The notes: generated by a model not told the origin, from the letters alone. 64,000 nucleotides of DNA from Rubellimicrobium aerolatum (GCF_017872975.1 NZ_JAGGJP010000004.1:1-64000); one strand, 5' to 3'. Shown: positions 38,576-47,493, counted from the first letter of the stretch. A program made the numbers and translations.

Positions 38576-39685
38576 ATGGCCATCTTCGATTTCCTGTCCG
38601 GCCAGTTCATCGACGTCATCGCCTGGACGGACGACACCCGCGACACGATGGTCTGGCGCTTCGAGCGCTACGGCAACGAGATCAAGTACGGCGCGAAGCT
38701 CACGGTGCGCGAGGGGCAGGCCGCCGTCTTCGTCCACGAGGGCCAGCTCGCCGACGTGTTCGGGCCCGGCCTCTACGAGCTGGAAACCAACAACCTGCCG
38801 ATCATGACCTCGCTCCAGAACTGGAGGAGCGGCTTCCAGAGCCCCTTCAAGTCCGAGGTCTACTTCGTCAACACCACCCGCTTCAACGACCAGAAGTGGG
38901 GCACCAAGAACCCCATCCTGTGCCGCGACCCCGAGTTCGGCCCCGTGCGCCTCCGCGCCTTCGGCACCTACGCCATGCGCGTGACCGACCCCGGCACCTT
39001 CCTCAAGGAGATCGTCGGCACCGACGGCGAGTTCACCACCGACGAGGTGAACGCCCAGATCCGCAACGTCGTCGTGCAGGAGGCGAGCCGGGTGCTCGCC
39101 GCCTCGCAGATCCCGGTCCTCGACATGGCCGCCAACACCGGAGACTTGGCCAAGATCGTCCGTGACGCCATCGCCCCCACGATCCAGGGCTACGGCCTGA
39201 CGCTGCCCGAGTTCTACATCGAGAACATCTCCCTGCCCGAGGAGGTCGAGCGCGTCCTCGACAAGCGCACCTCCATGGGCATCGTCGGCGACCTCGACCG
39301 CTTCACGCAGTTCTCCACCGCCGAGGCGATGACCAAGGCCGCCGCCAACCCCTCGGGCGGCATGGGCGCGGGCCTCGGCATGGGCATGGGCCTCGGCATG
39401 GGCGCCGCCGCCGGCCCCTGGGGCGCCCGCCCCGCCGAGCCCGCCGCCGCGCCGACCGCCCCACCGCCGCCCCCGCCCGCCGAGGCGCAATGGCACCTCG
39501 CCGACGACGGCCAGACCACCGGCCCCTTCGGCACCGACGACCTCCGCCGCATGGCGCGCGAAGGGACCCTCACCCGCGAGACCCACGTCTGGACCCCCGG
39601 CCAGGAGGGCTGGACCAGGGCCGGCGAGGTTCCCGCGCTGGCCGCCCTCCTCGCCCAGATTCCGCCGCCCCCGCCCGCTGACTGA
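38576..39685 (+). CDS. SPFH-domain protein with C-terminal GYF_2 domain (YdjI-like)
   Basis: A 369-residue protein. An SPFH/Band-7-like domain of the virion-core/YdjI subtype (about 1-240; MAIFDFLSGQFIDVIAW, FGTYAMRVTDPGTFLKEIVG, IVGDLDRFTQF) is followed by a Gly/Met-rich hinge. A Pro/Ala linker leads to a GYF_2 domain at about 303-360 (QWHLADDGQTTGPF...W). In Bacillus the YdjI homologue scaffolds the phage-shock protein PspA at the membrane. GYF domains bind proline-rich peptides. A GGAGGAG ribosome site precedes the ATG at 38576. Confidence 0.82.
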   Translation: MAIFDFLSGQFIDVIAWTDDTRDTMVWRFERYGNEIKYGAKLTVREGQAAVFVHEGQLADVFGPGLYELETNNLPIMTSLQNWRSGFQSPFKSEVYFVNTTRFNDQKWGTKNPILCRDPEFGPVRLRAFGTYAMRVTDPGTFLKEIVGTDGEFTTDEVNAQIRNVVVQEASRVLAASQIPVLDMAANTGDLAKIVRDAIAPTIQGYGLTLPEFYIENISLPEEVERVLDKRTSMGIVGDLDRFTQFSTAEAMTKAAANPSGGMGAGLGMGMGLGMGAAAGPWGARPAEPAAAPTAPPPPPPAEAQWHLADDGQTTGPFGTDDLRRMAREGTLTRETHVWTPGQEGWTRAGEVPALAALLAQIPPPPPAD

Positions 39686-39771
39686 CCGGACCCAAACCCC
39701 CGCACGGGGCGGGCGTTGCGCCCGCCTCGTCGCGCGGACCATAACCCCGGCACGTCCCACCCGGAGACCCC

Positions 39772-40884
39772 ATGCCCGACCACCGCTTCCCCTGCGAGAG
39801 CTGCGGCGCGCAGCTCGTCTTCGCGCCGGGCCAGACCTCTCTCGCCTGCCCCTACTGCGGCCACGTCCAGGAAATCCCCGAAGGCGACGCCGAGGACGTC
39901 TCCGAGGCTCTGCAGGAGATCGACTATTCCGCCACCGTCGCCCGGATGCGGCGCGGCGCCACCTACGAGGAGACGCGCGTCCTCAAGTGCCCCAACTGCG
40001 GGGCCGAGACCGAGTTCTCCGAAGGCGTGCAGGCCACGCTCTGCCCCTTCTGCGCGACGCCGCTGGTGACGCACACCGGCGTCCACCGCCACGTCAAGCC
40101 CGCCGCCGTCATCCCCTTCCAGCTTTCCGAAGCGCAGGCGCGCGAGGCGATGACGAACTGGCTCGGCAGCCTCTGGTTCGCGCCCAACGGCTTGCAGGAC
40201 TACGCCCGCCGGGGGCGCCGGATGGACGGCATTTATGTGCCCTACTGGACCTTCGACGCCGACACCGCGACCGACTACCGGGGCCAGCGCGGCGACGATT
40301 ATTACGTGTCCCGCACCGTCACCATCAACGGCAAGACCCAGACCGTGCAGGAGCGGCGCACCCGCTGGCGCTCCGTCGCCGGCCGCGTGTCGCGCTTCTT
40401 CAACGACGTGCTCGTTCTGGCCTCCACCTCGCTCCCGCGCGAGCACACCGACGGGCTGGAGCCCTGGGACCTCGCGGCCCTCGCCCCCTATCGCCCCGAC
40501 TACCTGTCCGGCTTCGCCGCCGAGGGCTACCACGTCGACCTTGAGGACGGCTTCACCCTCGCCCGCGCCAAGATGGACGCGGTGATCGAGCTCGACATCC
40601 GCCGCGACATCGGCGGCGACCACCAGCGCATCACCGGCAAGCGCACCGAGATCTCGGACGTGACCTTCAAGCACGTCCTCCTTCCCGTCTGGATGGCCGC
40701 CTACAGGTTCCAGGACCAGAGCTTCCGCTTCGTCGTCAACGGCCAGACCGGCAAGGTGCAGGGCGAGCGTCCCTGGTCCCGATGGAAGATCTTCTTCGCG
40801 ATCCTCGCCGCGCTGATCCTCGCCGGCGCTGCGGCGCTCGTCTATCAATGGGCGGCGGCGAATGGCTACATCACGGTTCGTTAA
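39772..40884 (+). CDS. Zinc-ribbon membrane-anchored protein (YdjG-like)
   Basis: A 370-residue protein. Two N-terminal zinc ribbons use CESCG/CPYCG and CPNCG/CPFC pairs (within residues 8-92). A globular middle (about 110-335) with GIYVPYWTFDADT follows, and a single membrane helix ends the chain (about 341-362). This is the architecture of proteins often mislabelled as primosomal N'/helicase zinc-ribbon proteins; there are no helicase motifs. In Bacillus a similar protein (YdjG) sits beside the SPFH protein YdjI and binds PspA. It ends the module. Confidence 0.8.
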   Translation: MPDHRFPCESCGAQLVFAPGQTSLACPYCGHVQEIPEGDAEDVSEALQEIDYSATVARMRRGATYEETRVLKCPNCGAETEFSEGVQATLCPFCATPLVTHTGVHRHVKPAAVIPFQLSEAQAREAMTNWLGSLWFAPNGLQDYARRGRRMDGIYVPYWTFDADTATDYRGQRGDDYYVSRTVTINGKTQTVQERRTRWRSVAGRVSRFFNDVLVLASTSLPREHTDGLEPWDLAALAPYRPDYLSGFAAEGYHVDLEDGFTLARAKMDAVIELDIRRDIGGDHQRITGKRTEISDVTFKHVLLPVWMAAYRFQDQSFRFVVNGQTGKVQGERPWSRWKIFFAILAALILAGAAALVYQWAAANGYITVR

Positions 40885-40931
40885 TCCTTATCGGCTATGA
40901 TGAACGTCCCGAAACGAGAGAAGGTGATTCG

Positions 40932-41852
40932 ATGATTCTGTCCTGCGGCGAGGCGCTGATCGACATGCTGCCCCGCACCACACTGGCCAATGAAGCCGCC
41001 TTCGCCCCCTATGCGGGCGGGGCCGTGTTCAACACGGCCATCGCGGTCGGCCGCCTGGGCGCGCCGTCGGGCTTCTTCTCGGGCCTGTCGTCCGACCTGT
41101 TCGGCGACCTGCTCCGCAAGGTGCTGGCCGACTCGCAGGTGGACACCTCCCCCGCCCACGTCTCGCCGCGCCCGACGACGCTGGCCTTCGTGCGCCTCAC
41201 CGACGGCCACGCCACCTACACCTTCTACGACGAGAACACCGCCGGCCGGATGCTTTCCCCCGACGACCTGCCGGACTTAAGTCCGGACATACAGGCCCTG
41301 TTCTTCGGCGGCATCTCCCTGGTGGGCGAGCCCGCGGCCCACGCCTACGAGGCGCTCCAGGCTCGCGAATCCGCCAGCCGCGTGACGATGCTGGACCCCA
41401 ACATCCGCCCGTCCTTCATCACGGACGAACCCACCTACCGCGCCCGCATCGACCGGATGCTCGCCCGCGCCGACATCGTGAAGCTGTCGGACGAGGACCT
41501 GCACTGGCTCCTCGGCCCCGGCGACAGCCACGACCACGCCCGCGCGATCCTGGCCATGGGCCCCAGCCTCGTCTGCGTCACCGAAGGCGCGCGCGGCGCG
41601 ACCGGCCACACGCCCTCCGGCTACGTCCACGTCCCCGCCCCCCGCGTGACCGTGGCCGACACCGTGGGCGCGGGCGACACCTTCAACGCCGGCCTGCTCA
41701 CGGCGCTCTGGAAGGCCGGGCAGCTCTCCAAGCCCGCGCTCCGCACCCTCGACGAGGACGCCCTGCGCGACGCCCTTGCCCTGGGCGTCAAGGCCGCCGC
41801 CATCACCGTCAGCCGCCCCGGCGCCAACCCCCCCTGGGCGCACGAGCTATGA
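40932..41852 (+). CDS. PfkB-family sugar kinase (fructokinase-like)
   Basis: A 306-residue ribokinase-fold kinase. The N-terminal CGEALIDML and [15 protein letters not shown] blocks and the C-terminal anion-hole motif [16 protein letters not shown] (catalytic Asp in GAGD) are intact. Together with DPNIRPSFI these resemble fructokinases. An AGAAGG site lies about 8 nt upstream of the ATG at 40932. The gene overlaps dtd by 4 bp. Fructose is the likely substrate but not proven. Confidence 0.85.
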   Translation: MILSCGEALIDMLPRTTLANEAAFAPYAGGAVFNTAIAVGRLGAPSGFFSGLSSDLFGDLLRKVLADSQVDTSPAHVSPRPTTLAFVRLTDGHATYTFYDENTAGRMLSPDDLPDLSPDIQALFFGGISLVGEPAAHAYEALQARESASRVTMLDPNIRPSFITDEPTYRARIDRMLARADIVKLSDEDLHWLLGPGDSHDHARAILAMGPSLVCVTEGARGATGHTPSGYVHVPAPRVTVADTVGAGDTFNAGLLTALWKAGQLSKPALRTLDEDALRDALALGVKAAAITVSRPGANPPWAHEL

Positions 41853-42286
41853 GGGCTCTCGTCCAACGGGTGAGCGAGGCCGCCGTCCGCGTGGACGGCG
41901 AGACCCTGGGCGAGATCGGCCCCGGCCTCCTGATCCTCGTCTGCGCCATGCAGGGCGACGACGATGCCAAGCCCCGCGCGATGGCCGAGAAGCTGTCCAA
42001 GCTCCGCATCTTCAAGGACGCGGACGGCAAGATGAACCGCTCCCTCAAGGACACCGGCGGCGCGGCGCTGGTGGTCAGCCAGTTCACCCTCGCCGCCGAC
42101 ACCTCGCGCGGCAACCGACCCGGCTTCTCCACCGCCGCGCCGCCCGCCGAGGGCGAGCGCCTCTACGAGATGTTCGCGGAGGAGGTCGCTGCGCTCGGCA
42201 TCCCCACCGCGCGCGGCCGCTTCGGCGCCGACATGAAGGTGTCGCTCGTCAACGACGGCCCGGTGACGATCTGGGTGGAGGTCTGA
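41849..42286 (+). CDS. dtd: D-aminoacyl-tRNA deacylase
   Basis: A 145-residue DTD enzyme that hydrolyses D-amino acids from mischarged tRNA. It starts with [17 protein letters not shown] and has the active-site [17 protein letters not shown] motif; a second block, [16 protein letters not shown], supplies the Gly-cisPro-type region near the end. It overlaps the kinase stop (ATGA). Confidence 0.95.
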   Translation: MRALVQRVSEAAVRVDGETLGEIGPGLLILVCAMQGDDDAKPRAMAEKLSKLRIFKDADGKMNRSLKDTGGAALVVSQFTLAADTSRGNRPGFSTAAPPAEGERLYEMFAEEVAALGIPTARGRFGADMKVSLVNDGPVTIWVEV

Positions 42287-42459
42287 CCTTGCATCGCCCC
42301 GCACCGGCCTTTAAGGCCCGCTCCCATGAGCCGGACCCGCGCCCTCCGACGCCGACGCTGACCGTCCGTCCCCCTGGGGACCGTTCCCGCTCGCCCTTCC
42401 CGTTGACACCCATCCAGCCCTCCGGCACCGAAGGGCCTCCCATTTCCGGGGTATGTCCG

Positions 42460-43638
42460 ATGATCCCTGCCGTCCTGCCCACCTACGACCGCGCGCCCCT
42501 GACCTTCGAGCGCGGCGAGGGTTCCTGGCTCGTGGCCGAGGACGGCCGCCGCTACCTCGACCTCGGCGCCGGGATCGCCGTGAACGCCCTGGGCCACGCC
42601 AACCCCGACCTGACGCAGGCCCTCACGGATCAGGCCCGCAAGGTCTGGCACCTGTCCAACCTATACCGCATCCCCGAGCAGGAGCGGCTCGCCGCGCTGC
42701 TGGTGGACAGGACCTTCGCCGACACCGTCTTCTTCACCAACTCGGGCACCGAGGCGGCGGAACTGGCCGTGAAGATGGCCCGCAAGTTCTGGCACGACGC
42801 CGGCCACCCCGACCGCACCCGCATCCTGACCTTCGAGGGCGCGTTCCACGGCCGCTCCTCCGCCGCCATCGCCGCCGCCGGCTCCGAGAAGATGACCAAG
42901 GGCTTCGGCCCCCTCCTCCCCGGCTTCACGCAACTGAAGTGGGGCGACCACGAGGCGCTGGAAAAAGCCATCGGCGAGCCCGATGTCGGCGCCGTGATGA
43001 TCGAGCCCATCCAGGGCGAAGGCGGCATCCGCCCCCTGCCCGACGTCTGCCTCAAGGGCCTGCGCGACCTCTGCGACGAGACCGGGGCGCTCCTGATCCT
43101 CGACGAGGTGCAATGCGGCATGGGCCGGACGGGCCGGCTCTTCGCTCACGAATGGGCGGGCGTCGCGCCCGACATCATGATGGTCGCCAAGGGCATCGGC
43201 GGCGGCTTCCCCCTCGGCGCCGTGCTCGCGACCGAACGGGCCGCCTCCGGCATGACCGTCGGCACGCACGGCTCCACCTACGGCGGCAATCCTCTCGCCT
43301 GCGCCGTGGGCGCGCGGGTCATGGAGATCGTCGCCGACGACGCCTTCCTGTCGGAGGTCCGCCGCAAGGGCGCGCTCTTCCGCCAGGGGCTCGAAGGGCT
43401 GGTGGCCTCGCACCCCGACGTGTTCGAAGGTGTGCGCGGCGCGGGTCTGATGCTGGGCCTCAAGTGCAAGGTCGCTCCCGCCGAGGTGGTCCAGGCTGGC
43501 TACGCCCAAGGGCTCCTCACCGTCGGTGCCGCCGACAACGTCGTGCGCCTCCTGCCCGCGCTCAACATCCCCGACGAGGATATCGCCGAGGCGCTCCGAC
43601 GCCTCGACGCCGCCGCGTCCTCGCTGACACCCGCCTAA
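42460..43638 (+). CDS. argD: Acetylornithine/succinylornithine aminotransferase
   Basis: A 392-residue class-III PLP aminotransferase in arginine synthesis. The FTNSGTEAAELAVKMAR substrate block, the LILDEVQCGMGRTG Asp that contacts PLP, and the Schiff-base Lys in MVAKGIGGGFPLG are visible. Its pairing with argF 75 bp downstream supports ArgD over ornithine or GABA aminotransferase. Start at the ATG at 42460. Confidence 0.93.
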   Translation: MIPAVLPTYDRAPLTFERGEGSWLVAEDGRRYLDLGAGIAVNALGHANPDLTQALTDQARKVWHLSNLYRIPEQERLAALLVDRTFADTVFFTNSGTEAAELAVKMARKFWHDAGHPDRTRILTFEGAFHGRSSAAIAAAGSEKMTKGFGPLLPGFTQLKWGDHEALEKAIGEPDVGAVMIEPIQGEGGIRPLPDVCLKGLRDLCDETGALLILDEVQCGMGRTGRLFAHEWAGVAPDIMMVAKGIGGGFPLGAVLATERAASGMTVGTHGSTYGGNPLACAVGARVMEIVADDAFLSEVRRKGALFRQGLEGLVASHPDVFEGVRGAGLMLGLKCKVAPAEVVQAGYAQGLLTVGAADNVVRLLPALNIPDEDIAEALRRLDAAASSLTPA

Positions 43639-43639
43639 T

Positions 43640-43692
43640 TCCATCTTCTGACCTGAAATATCCTCGGGGGTCCGGGGGCAGACAGCCCCCGG
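43640..43692. repeat. Dispersed extragenic repeat with hairpin between argD and argF
   Basis: The 75-bp argD-argF gap carries ATCTTCTGACCTGAAATATC followed by a perfect hairpin CCGGGGGC-AGACA-GCCCCCGG (43672-43692). From memory, closely similar sequences occur in many copies in Rhodobacteraceae genomes; that is recall, not a search. It may also act as an mRNA processing or attenuation signal between the two arg genes. Confidence 0.55.
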
Positions 43693-43713
43693 CGCCTCCG
43701 CAAGAGAGCCGCG

Positions 43714-44640
43714 ATGAACCACTTCCTCGACATCGACAAGACCACGCCCCAGGATCTCCGGGCGATGATCGACCACGCCCAGTCCATGAAGGCCGCGCGC
43801 AATGGCCGCCCCAAGGGCAGCGCCGACGACGAGCAGCCGCTCAAGGGCCGCATGGTGGCGCTGATCTTCGAGAAGCCCTCGACCCGCACCCGCGTCAGCT
43901 TCGACGTGGGCGTGCGCCAGATGGGCGGCGAGACGATGGTCCTCTCGGGCGCCGACATGCAGCTCGGGCATGGCGAGACGATCGCCGACACCGCTCGCGT
44001 CCTGTCGCGCTACGTGGACCTCATCATGATCCGCACCTTCGAAGAGGCGGTCCTCCTGGAGATGGCCGAGCACGCGACGGTGCCCGTCATCAACGGCCTG
44101 ACGAACCGCACGCACCCTTGCCAGATCATGGCCGACGTGATGACCTACGAGGAGCATCGCGGCCCCATCGCGGGCCGCAAGGTGGTCTGGTCCGGCGACG
44201 GAAACAACGTCTTCGCCTCCTGGGCGCAGGCGGCCGGGCAGTTCGGCTTCGACATCGCCTTCACCGGCCCGCCGACGCTCGACCCCGAAGCCGCCCATCT
44301 CGACTTCGCCCGCGCCAAGGGCTCCCGGGCCGAGATCGTGCGCGACCCTTTCCAGGCCGTGCAGGGGGCCGACCTCATCGTGACCGACACCTGGGTCTCC
44401 ATGCACGACCCGCAATCCGCCAAGGAGCGGCGGCACAATCAGCTTCGCCCCTATCAGGTCAACGAGCGCCTGATGGCCGCCGCCAAGCCCGACGCGCTCT
44501 TCATGCATTGCCTCCCCGCGCACCGCGAGGACGAGGTGACGAGCGCGGTGATGGACGGCCCGCAGTCGGTGATCTTCGACGAGGCCGAGAACCGCCTCCA
44601 CGCGCAGAAGGCCGTCATACGCTGGTGCCTCGGGGTCTGA
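43714..44640 (+). CDS. argF: Ornithine carbamoyltransferase
   Basis: A 308-residue anabolic OTCase making citrulline. Carbamoyl-phosphate site [10 protein letters not shown], the HPCQI motif and the ornithine-site [10 protein letters not shown] are all intact. It forms an arginine-biosynthesis pair with argD. It converges with the periplasmic sensor gene, with 1 bp between the two stops. Confidence 0.96.
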   Translation: MNHFLDIDKTTPQDLRAMIDHAQSMKAARNGRPKGSADDEQPLKGRMVALIFEKPSTRTRVSFDVGVRQMGGETMVLSGADMQLGHGETIADTARVLSRYVDLIMIRTFEEAVLLEMAEHATVPVINGLTNRTHPCQIMADVMTYEEHRGPIAGRKVVWSGDGNNVFASWAQAAGQFGFDIAFTGPPTLDPEAAHLDFARAKGSRAEIVRDPFQAVQGADLIVTDTWVSMHDPQSAKERRHNQLRPYQVNERLMAAAKPDALFMHCLPAHREDEVTSAVMDGPQSVIFDEAENRLHAQKAVIRWCLGV

Positions 44641-44641
44641 T

Positions 44642-45142
44642 CTAGTCCCTCGGCCCCTTTCCGGAGGGGCCGCGGCGCAGCTCCGAGTCCAGCCGCTCGG
44701 CGAAGGCGGCCCGTTGCTCCGGCGTCATGGCCCGGAGCCGCTCCAGCAGCTCCGCCTGCACCGCGGCCTGCACGGCCTCCACCCGCGACGACTGCGCGGC
44801 CAGCGCCGCGCCGGCGCGGGCGGGGTCGAAGGGCTCGGCCCGCACGGCGGCCAGGATGTCGGCGAAGGCGGCCTCGCGCTCCTCGCCCCGCATCGGCCGC
44901 AGGTCCGGCCGGTCGCGCAGGGACTCCAGGATGGCGTGCCGGTCCTCCTCGTCCAGCGCACGGGCGAAAGGACCGAGCGCCAGCTCCACCGGGCGTGGCC
45001 CGCGCCCAGGCCCGTCGTCGAAGATCAGGGAGCCGAGGAGCAACCCCGCCACCAAGAGGTTCAGGGCCAGCGACGCGATCAGGAGCCAACGCACCGGCCC
45101 CGTAGGCATGGCGGGCGTCGTCGCGGGCGATGGGTCGGTCAA
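44642..45142 (-). CDS. Spy/CpxP-like periplasmic metal/stress sensor
   Basis: A 166-residue membrane-anchored protein. One N-terminal membrane helix (about 19-42) is followed by a helical periplasmic domain (about 55-150) of the CnrR/CpxP/Spy type, with an LxxMTPEQRAAFAERL repeat-like segment near the end. It lies directly downstream of an ECF sigma factor and its putative anti-sigma, as in metal-responsive CnrYXH systems. It starts with TTG at 45142, 3 bp after the previous stop; an ATG 33 nt further in is an alternative. Confidence 0.65.
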   Translation of the reverse strand: MTDPSPATTPAMPTGPVRWLLIASLALNLLVAGLLLGSLIFDDGPGRGPRPVELALGPFARALDEEDRHAILESLRDRPDLRPMRGEEREAAFADILAAVRAEPFDPARAGAALAAQSSRVEAVQAAVQAELLERLRAMTPEQRAAFAERLDSELRRGPSGKGPRD

Positions 45143-45145
45143 GTC

Positions 45146-45517
45146 TCAGCCCTCCAGAAGGCTCAGGGGGTCCTCATCGACCCCCAAGGCAACGCTCACG
45201 TCCTCGCCCCAAAGACTGGGGAGGACCGACGACACGCCGGTGGGCGGCGCCGCGCCGATCCAGATGCCGGCCAGGGTCGCGGCGACGAAGCCCCCCACCG
45301 CAGGCCAGCCGCCCAGCAGCCGCAGCCAGCCGCGCCACCCACCGGGCGCGGGAGGGACCGCCGGAACGACCGTCCTGGGCCGGGGCCTCTCGCGCTCCGC
45401 GTCGGCGGCGAGCCGCGCCCAGAGCGCCGCGGATGGCACGACCTCCAGCGCTCGCGCCTCCGCGAGAAGGTCGTCCAGCTCCCGCCCACCGTCCGCGCCG
45501 GTCTCAATCCTCGTCAT
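45146..45517 (-). CDS. Putative anti-sigma factor
   Basis: A 123-residue protein with an acidic, helical cytoplasmic N-terminus (RELDDLLAEARALE), a single membrane helix (about 75-92, FVAATLAGIWIGAA) and a short periplasmic tail. It overlaps the sigma-factor stop by 14 bp. Size, topology and position fit an anti-sigma factor of a non-zinc type; it has no HxxxCxxC motif. The assignment rests mainly on context. Confidence 0.6.
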   Translation of the reverse strand: MTRIETGADGGRELDDLLAEARALEVVPSAALWARLAADAERERPRPRTVVPAVPPAPGGWRGWLRLLGGWPAVGGFVAATLAGIWIGAAPPTGVSSVLPSLWGEDVSVALGVDEDPLSLLEG

Positions 45518-46130
45518 AGCCCAACTCCGCCTTGCGCCCGCGCAGCAGCGCGGCCAATGCCCGCTTCCCCCGCGCGGTGAGCGACTCCACCGCTTCCACC
45601 CCGATCTCCATCACGGCGGCGATCTCGGGGTTCGATAATCCCTCCAGATGCCGGAGCGACACCGCCTGCGCCTGCCGCTCGGGCAGTTGCGCCAGCGCAT
45701 CCGACAGCGCCCGCAGCCGCGCCTCGCCCTGCATCCGCGCGGCAACCGAAGGCGCCGGGTCCTCCGGCTCCGCCACCTCGTCGAGGCCCACCGACCGCCG
45801 CCTGCGCCGCAGCCGGTCGGTGCAGAGGTTGGCCGTCACCCGGTGCAGCCAGGTCGAGACCTTCGCCTCGCCCTGCCGCCATTCCGGCGCGATCCTCCAG
45901 AGCCGCAAGAAGGCGTCCTGCGTCACGTCCTCGGCCTCGGCCCGGTCGGCCAGCATTCGAAGCGCCTGCGCCAGCACGCGCGGCGCCAAGGCCGCCATGA
46001 TCTCCCGCGCGGCCTCCGGGTCCCCGTTGGCATAGGCCACGAGGAGAGCCCCCTCGCGGTCGCCCTGGGGGATGGCCAAGGCCGGAACAGGCTGGAACGC
46101 GGAAGGCATGGCCCTCGGGTTCTGATACAT
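45504..46130 (-). CDS. ECF-type RNA polymerase sigma factor
   Basis: A 208-residue sigma-70-family factor with regions 2 and 4 only. Region 2 reads AEDVTQDAFLRLWR and KVSTWLHRVTANLCTDRLRRRRR; region 4 reads LPERQAQAVSLRHLEGLSNPEIAAVMEIGVEAVESLTARGKRAL in two parts, a helix-turn-helix. It is encoded upstream of an anti-sigma-like and a Spy/CpxP-like gene, so it probably directs an envelope or metal stress response. Start at the ATG read from 46130; MPSAF 7 codons in is possible. Confidence 0.88.
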   Translation of the reverse strand: MYQNPRAMPSAFQPVPALAIPQGDREGALLVAYANGDPEAAREIMAALAPRVLAQALRMLADRAEAEDVTQDAFLRLWRIAPEWRQGEAKVSTWLHRVTANLCTDRLRRRRRSVGLDEVAEPEDPAPSVAARMQGEARLRALSDALAQLPERQAQAVSLRHLEGLSNPEIAAVMEIGVEAVESLTARGKRALAALLRGRKAELGYDED

Positions 46131-46157
46131 CGGGGGCGGGCCGTAAAGCGGGCAGGC

Positions 46158-46193
46158 GGCGGCCCGGACCGGCGTCCGCCGATCCGGGCCGCC
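46158..46193 (-). terminator. Hairpin between EF-hand gene and sigma-factor gene
   Basis: An 11-bp perfect stem GGCGGCCCGGA/TCCGGGCCGCC with a 14-nt loop lies between the EF-hand stop and the sigma-factor start on the minus strand. Only 27 bp separate it from the sigma start, so the sigma gene either depends on read-through or has a promoter overlapping the hairpin. Confidence 0.6.
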
Positions 46194-46204
46194 CCGTCAT
46201 GTCG

Positions 46205-46804
46205 TCAGTCGCGCGGGCCACGACCGCGCGGGCCTTCGCCCCGCTCCGGCCGCCCGGCTTCCATCTCCTCCAGGGAGATGCTGCCGTCGTTGTCCGCGTC
46301 GAGCCGGTCGAAGATCGGCGCGAGGCGCGGCGTGCGGGCCTCGATCTCCTCGGCCTGCAGGAGGCCGTCGCCGTTGTCATCCATCCGCTCGACGGCCCGC
46401 TGGGCGCGCGAAAGCCGCATCTCCTCACGGATCGCGTCCTCCAGCGCGACCAGCTCCTCGGCCGAGAGCGCGCCGTTGCCATTCGCGTCGGCGGTCGCGA
46501 AGCGCTCGGCCTTGCGGGTCTCGATCTCCTCCTGCGTCACCAGGCCGTTCCCGTCGGTGTCGTAGGACTCGAGCGGCGCGAGACCGATCGCCGCCATCCC
46601 GGGGCCGTCCGGAACGTCGCCGCGCGGGCCGTCGCCATGCGGGCCGGGGTCTTCGCCCGGCGGGGGCGGCGGGGGCACGTCGCCTTGCGCGGCCGGCGGC
46701 GCGGGCGGCGGGGGAGCGTCGGGGGCAGGTGCCGTCGCCTGCGCCAAGGCCATCGTTCCCGCCAGCCCGGCCAGCAGGCCCGCCATCACAATCGTCCGTC
46801 TCAT
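46205..46804 (-). CDS. Secreted EF-hand calcium-binding protein
   Basis: A 199-residue protein with a signal peptide (MRRTIVMAGLLAGLAG, cut near ALA-Q), a Pro-rich linker (about 25-70) and four EF-hand loops: DTDGNGLVTQEE, DANGNGALSAEE, DDNGDGLLQAEE and DADNDGSISLEE. All four keep the 1, 3, 5 and 12 ligands. It should bind calcium in the periplasm. A CAGGAGACGACGC leader gives a good ribosome site at 46804. It precedes the sigma-factor operon on the same strand. Confidence 0.85.
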   Translation of the reverse strand: MRRTIVMAGLLAGLAGTMALAQATAPAPDAPPPPAPPAAQGDVPPPPPPGEDPGPHGDGPRGDVPDGPGMAAIGLAPLESYDTDGNGLVTQEEIETRKAERFATADANGNGALSAEELVALEDAIREEMRLSRAQRAVERMDDNGDGLLQAEEIEARTPRLAPIFDRLDADNDGSISLEEMEAGRPERGEGPRGRGPRD

Positions 46805-47011
46805 GCGTCGTCTCCTGTTCGGAACACCGGCCCTCCCGGCCGGCTCTGGACCTTCTACGGCGCGCCCGCCGGCTTCCGTCGCGGTTCCCACGCATCCGTG
46901 ACCCTGCGTTCCGCCGGTCGCGACATGGCGACGCAACGGACCTCCCGACCCTTCCCAAAGCCCGGCCGAGCGTTCAGATCAACGCAAGCTCCCTGGTTCA
47001 CGAGGTCCGTC

Positions 47012-47428
47012 ATGGACGATCCCGCCACCACGGCCACGGCCGACCGGATCATCGCCGTCCCCCAGGACCGGCCGGTCTGGACAGCCGTGCGCCGTGGCGT
47101 CCTCCGCCGCTGCCCCCATTGCGGCGAGGGGCGTCTCTTCGACGGCTACCTCAAGGTCGCCGACTGTTGCGCCTCCTGCGGCGAGGTGCTCAGGCACCAC
47201 CGCGCCGACGACGGCCCGGCCTACCTGACGATTCTGGTCGTGGGCCACCTGATCGCCTTCCTGATGCACTTCGTCTGGGTGACCTTCCGCCCCGAGCCGC
47301 TGGTCTTTGCCACCATCCTCACGGTCTTCGCCGTGGGCCTGTCGCTCTGGCTGCTGCCGCGCTTCAAGGGGGCCATCGTCGGCTATCAATGGGCGCACCG
47401 GATGCACGGCTTCGACGACGGCCGCTGA
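47012..47428 (+). CDS. DUF983 membrane protein
   Basis: A 138-residue protein with an N-terminal zinc-finger-like pair (RCPHCGEGRLFDGYL and CCASCGE) and two C-terminal membrane helices (about 70-92 and 97-115), the DUF983 layout. Function is unknown. It is divergent from the EF-hand gene. Confidence 0.85.
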   Translation: MDDPATTATADRIIAVPQDRPVWTAVRRGVLRRCPHCGEGRLFDGYLKVADCCASCGEVLRHHRADDGPAYLTILVVGHLIAFLMHFVWVTFRPEPLVFATILTVFAVGLSLWLLPRFKGAIVGYQWAHRMHGFDDGR

Positions 47429-47493
47429 GCCGCGCGCTTGCCGTCCCCTTGCGGGTCGGGCAAGCTCGGACGCGACCACGAAGGGCGACGGCG

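Noticed and set aside
39772-40884. Annotation of the zinc-ribbon protein as primosomal protein N' or a helicase
   Set aside because: Only zinc-ribbon pairs are shared; there is no Walker A, DEAD-like box or other helicase motif, and a C-terminal membrane helix is present.
44651-44672. A terminator hairpin for argF (CGGCCCCT/AGGGGCCG)
   Set aside because: The stem lies within the 3' coding end of the convergent sensor gene and has no T-tract; it may work as a shared terminator but coding constraint explains it equally well.
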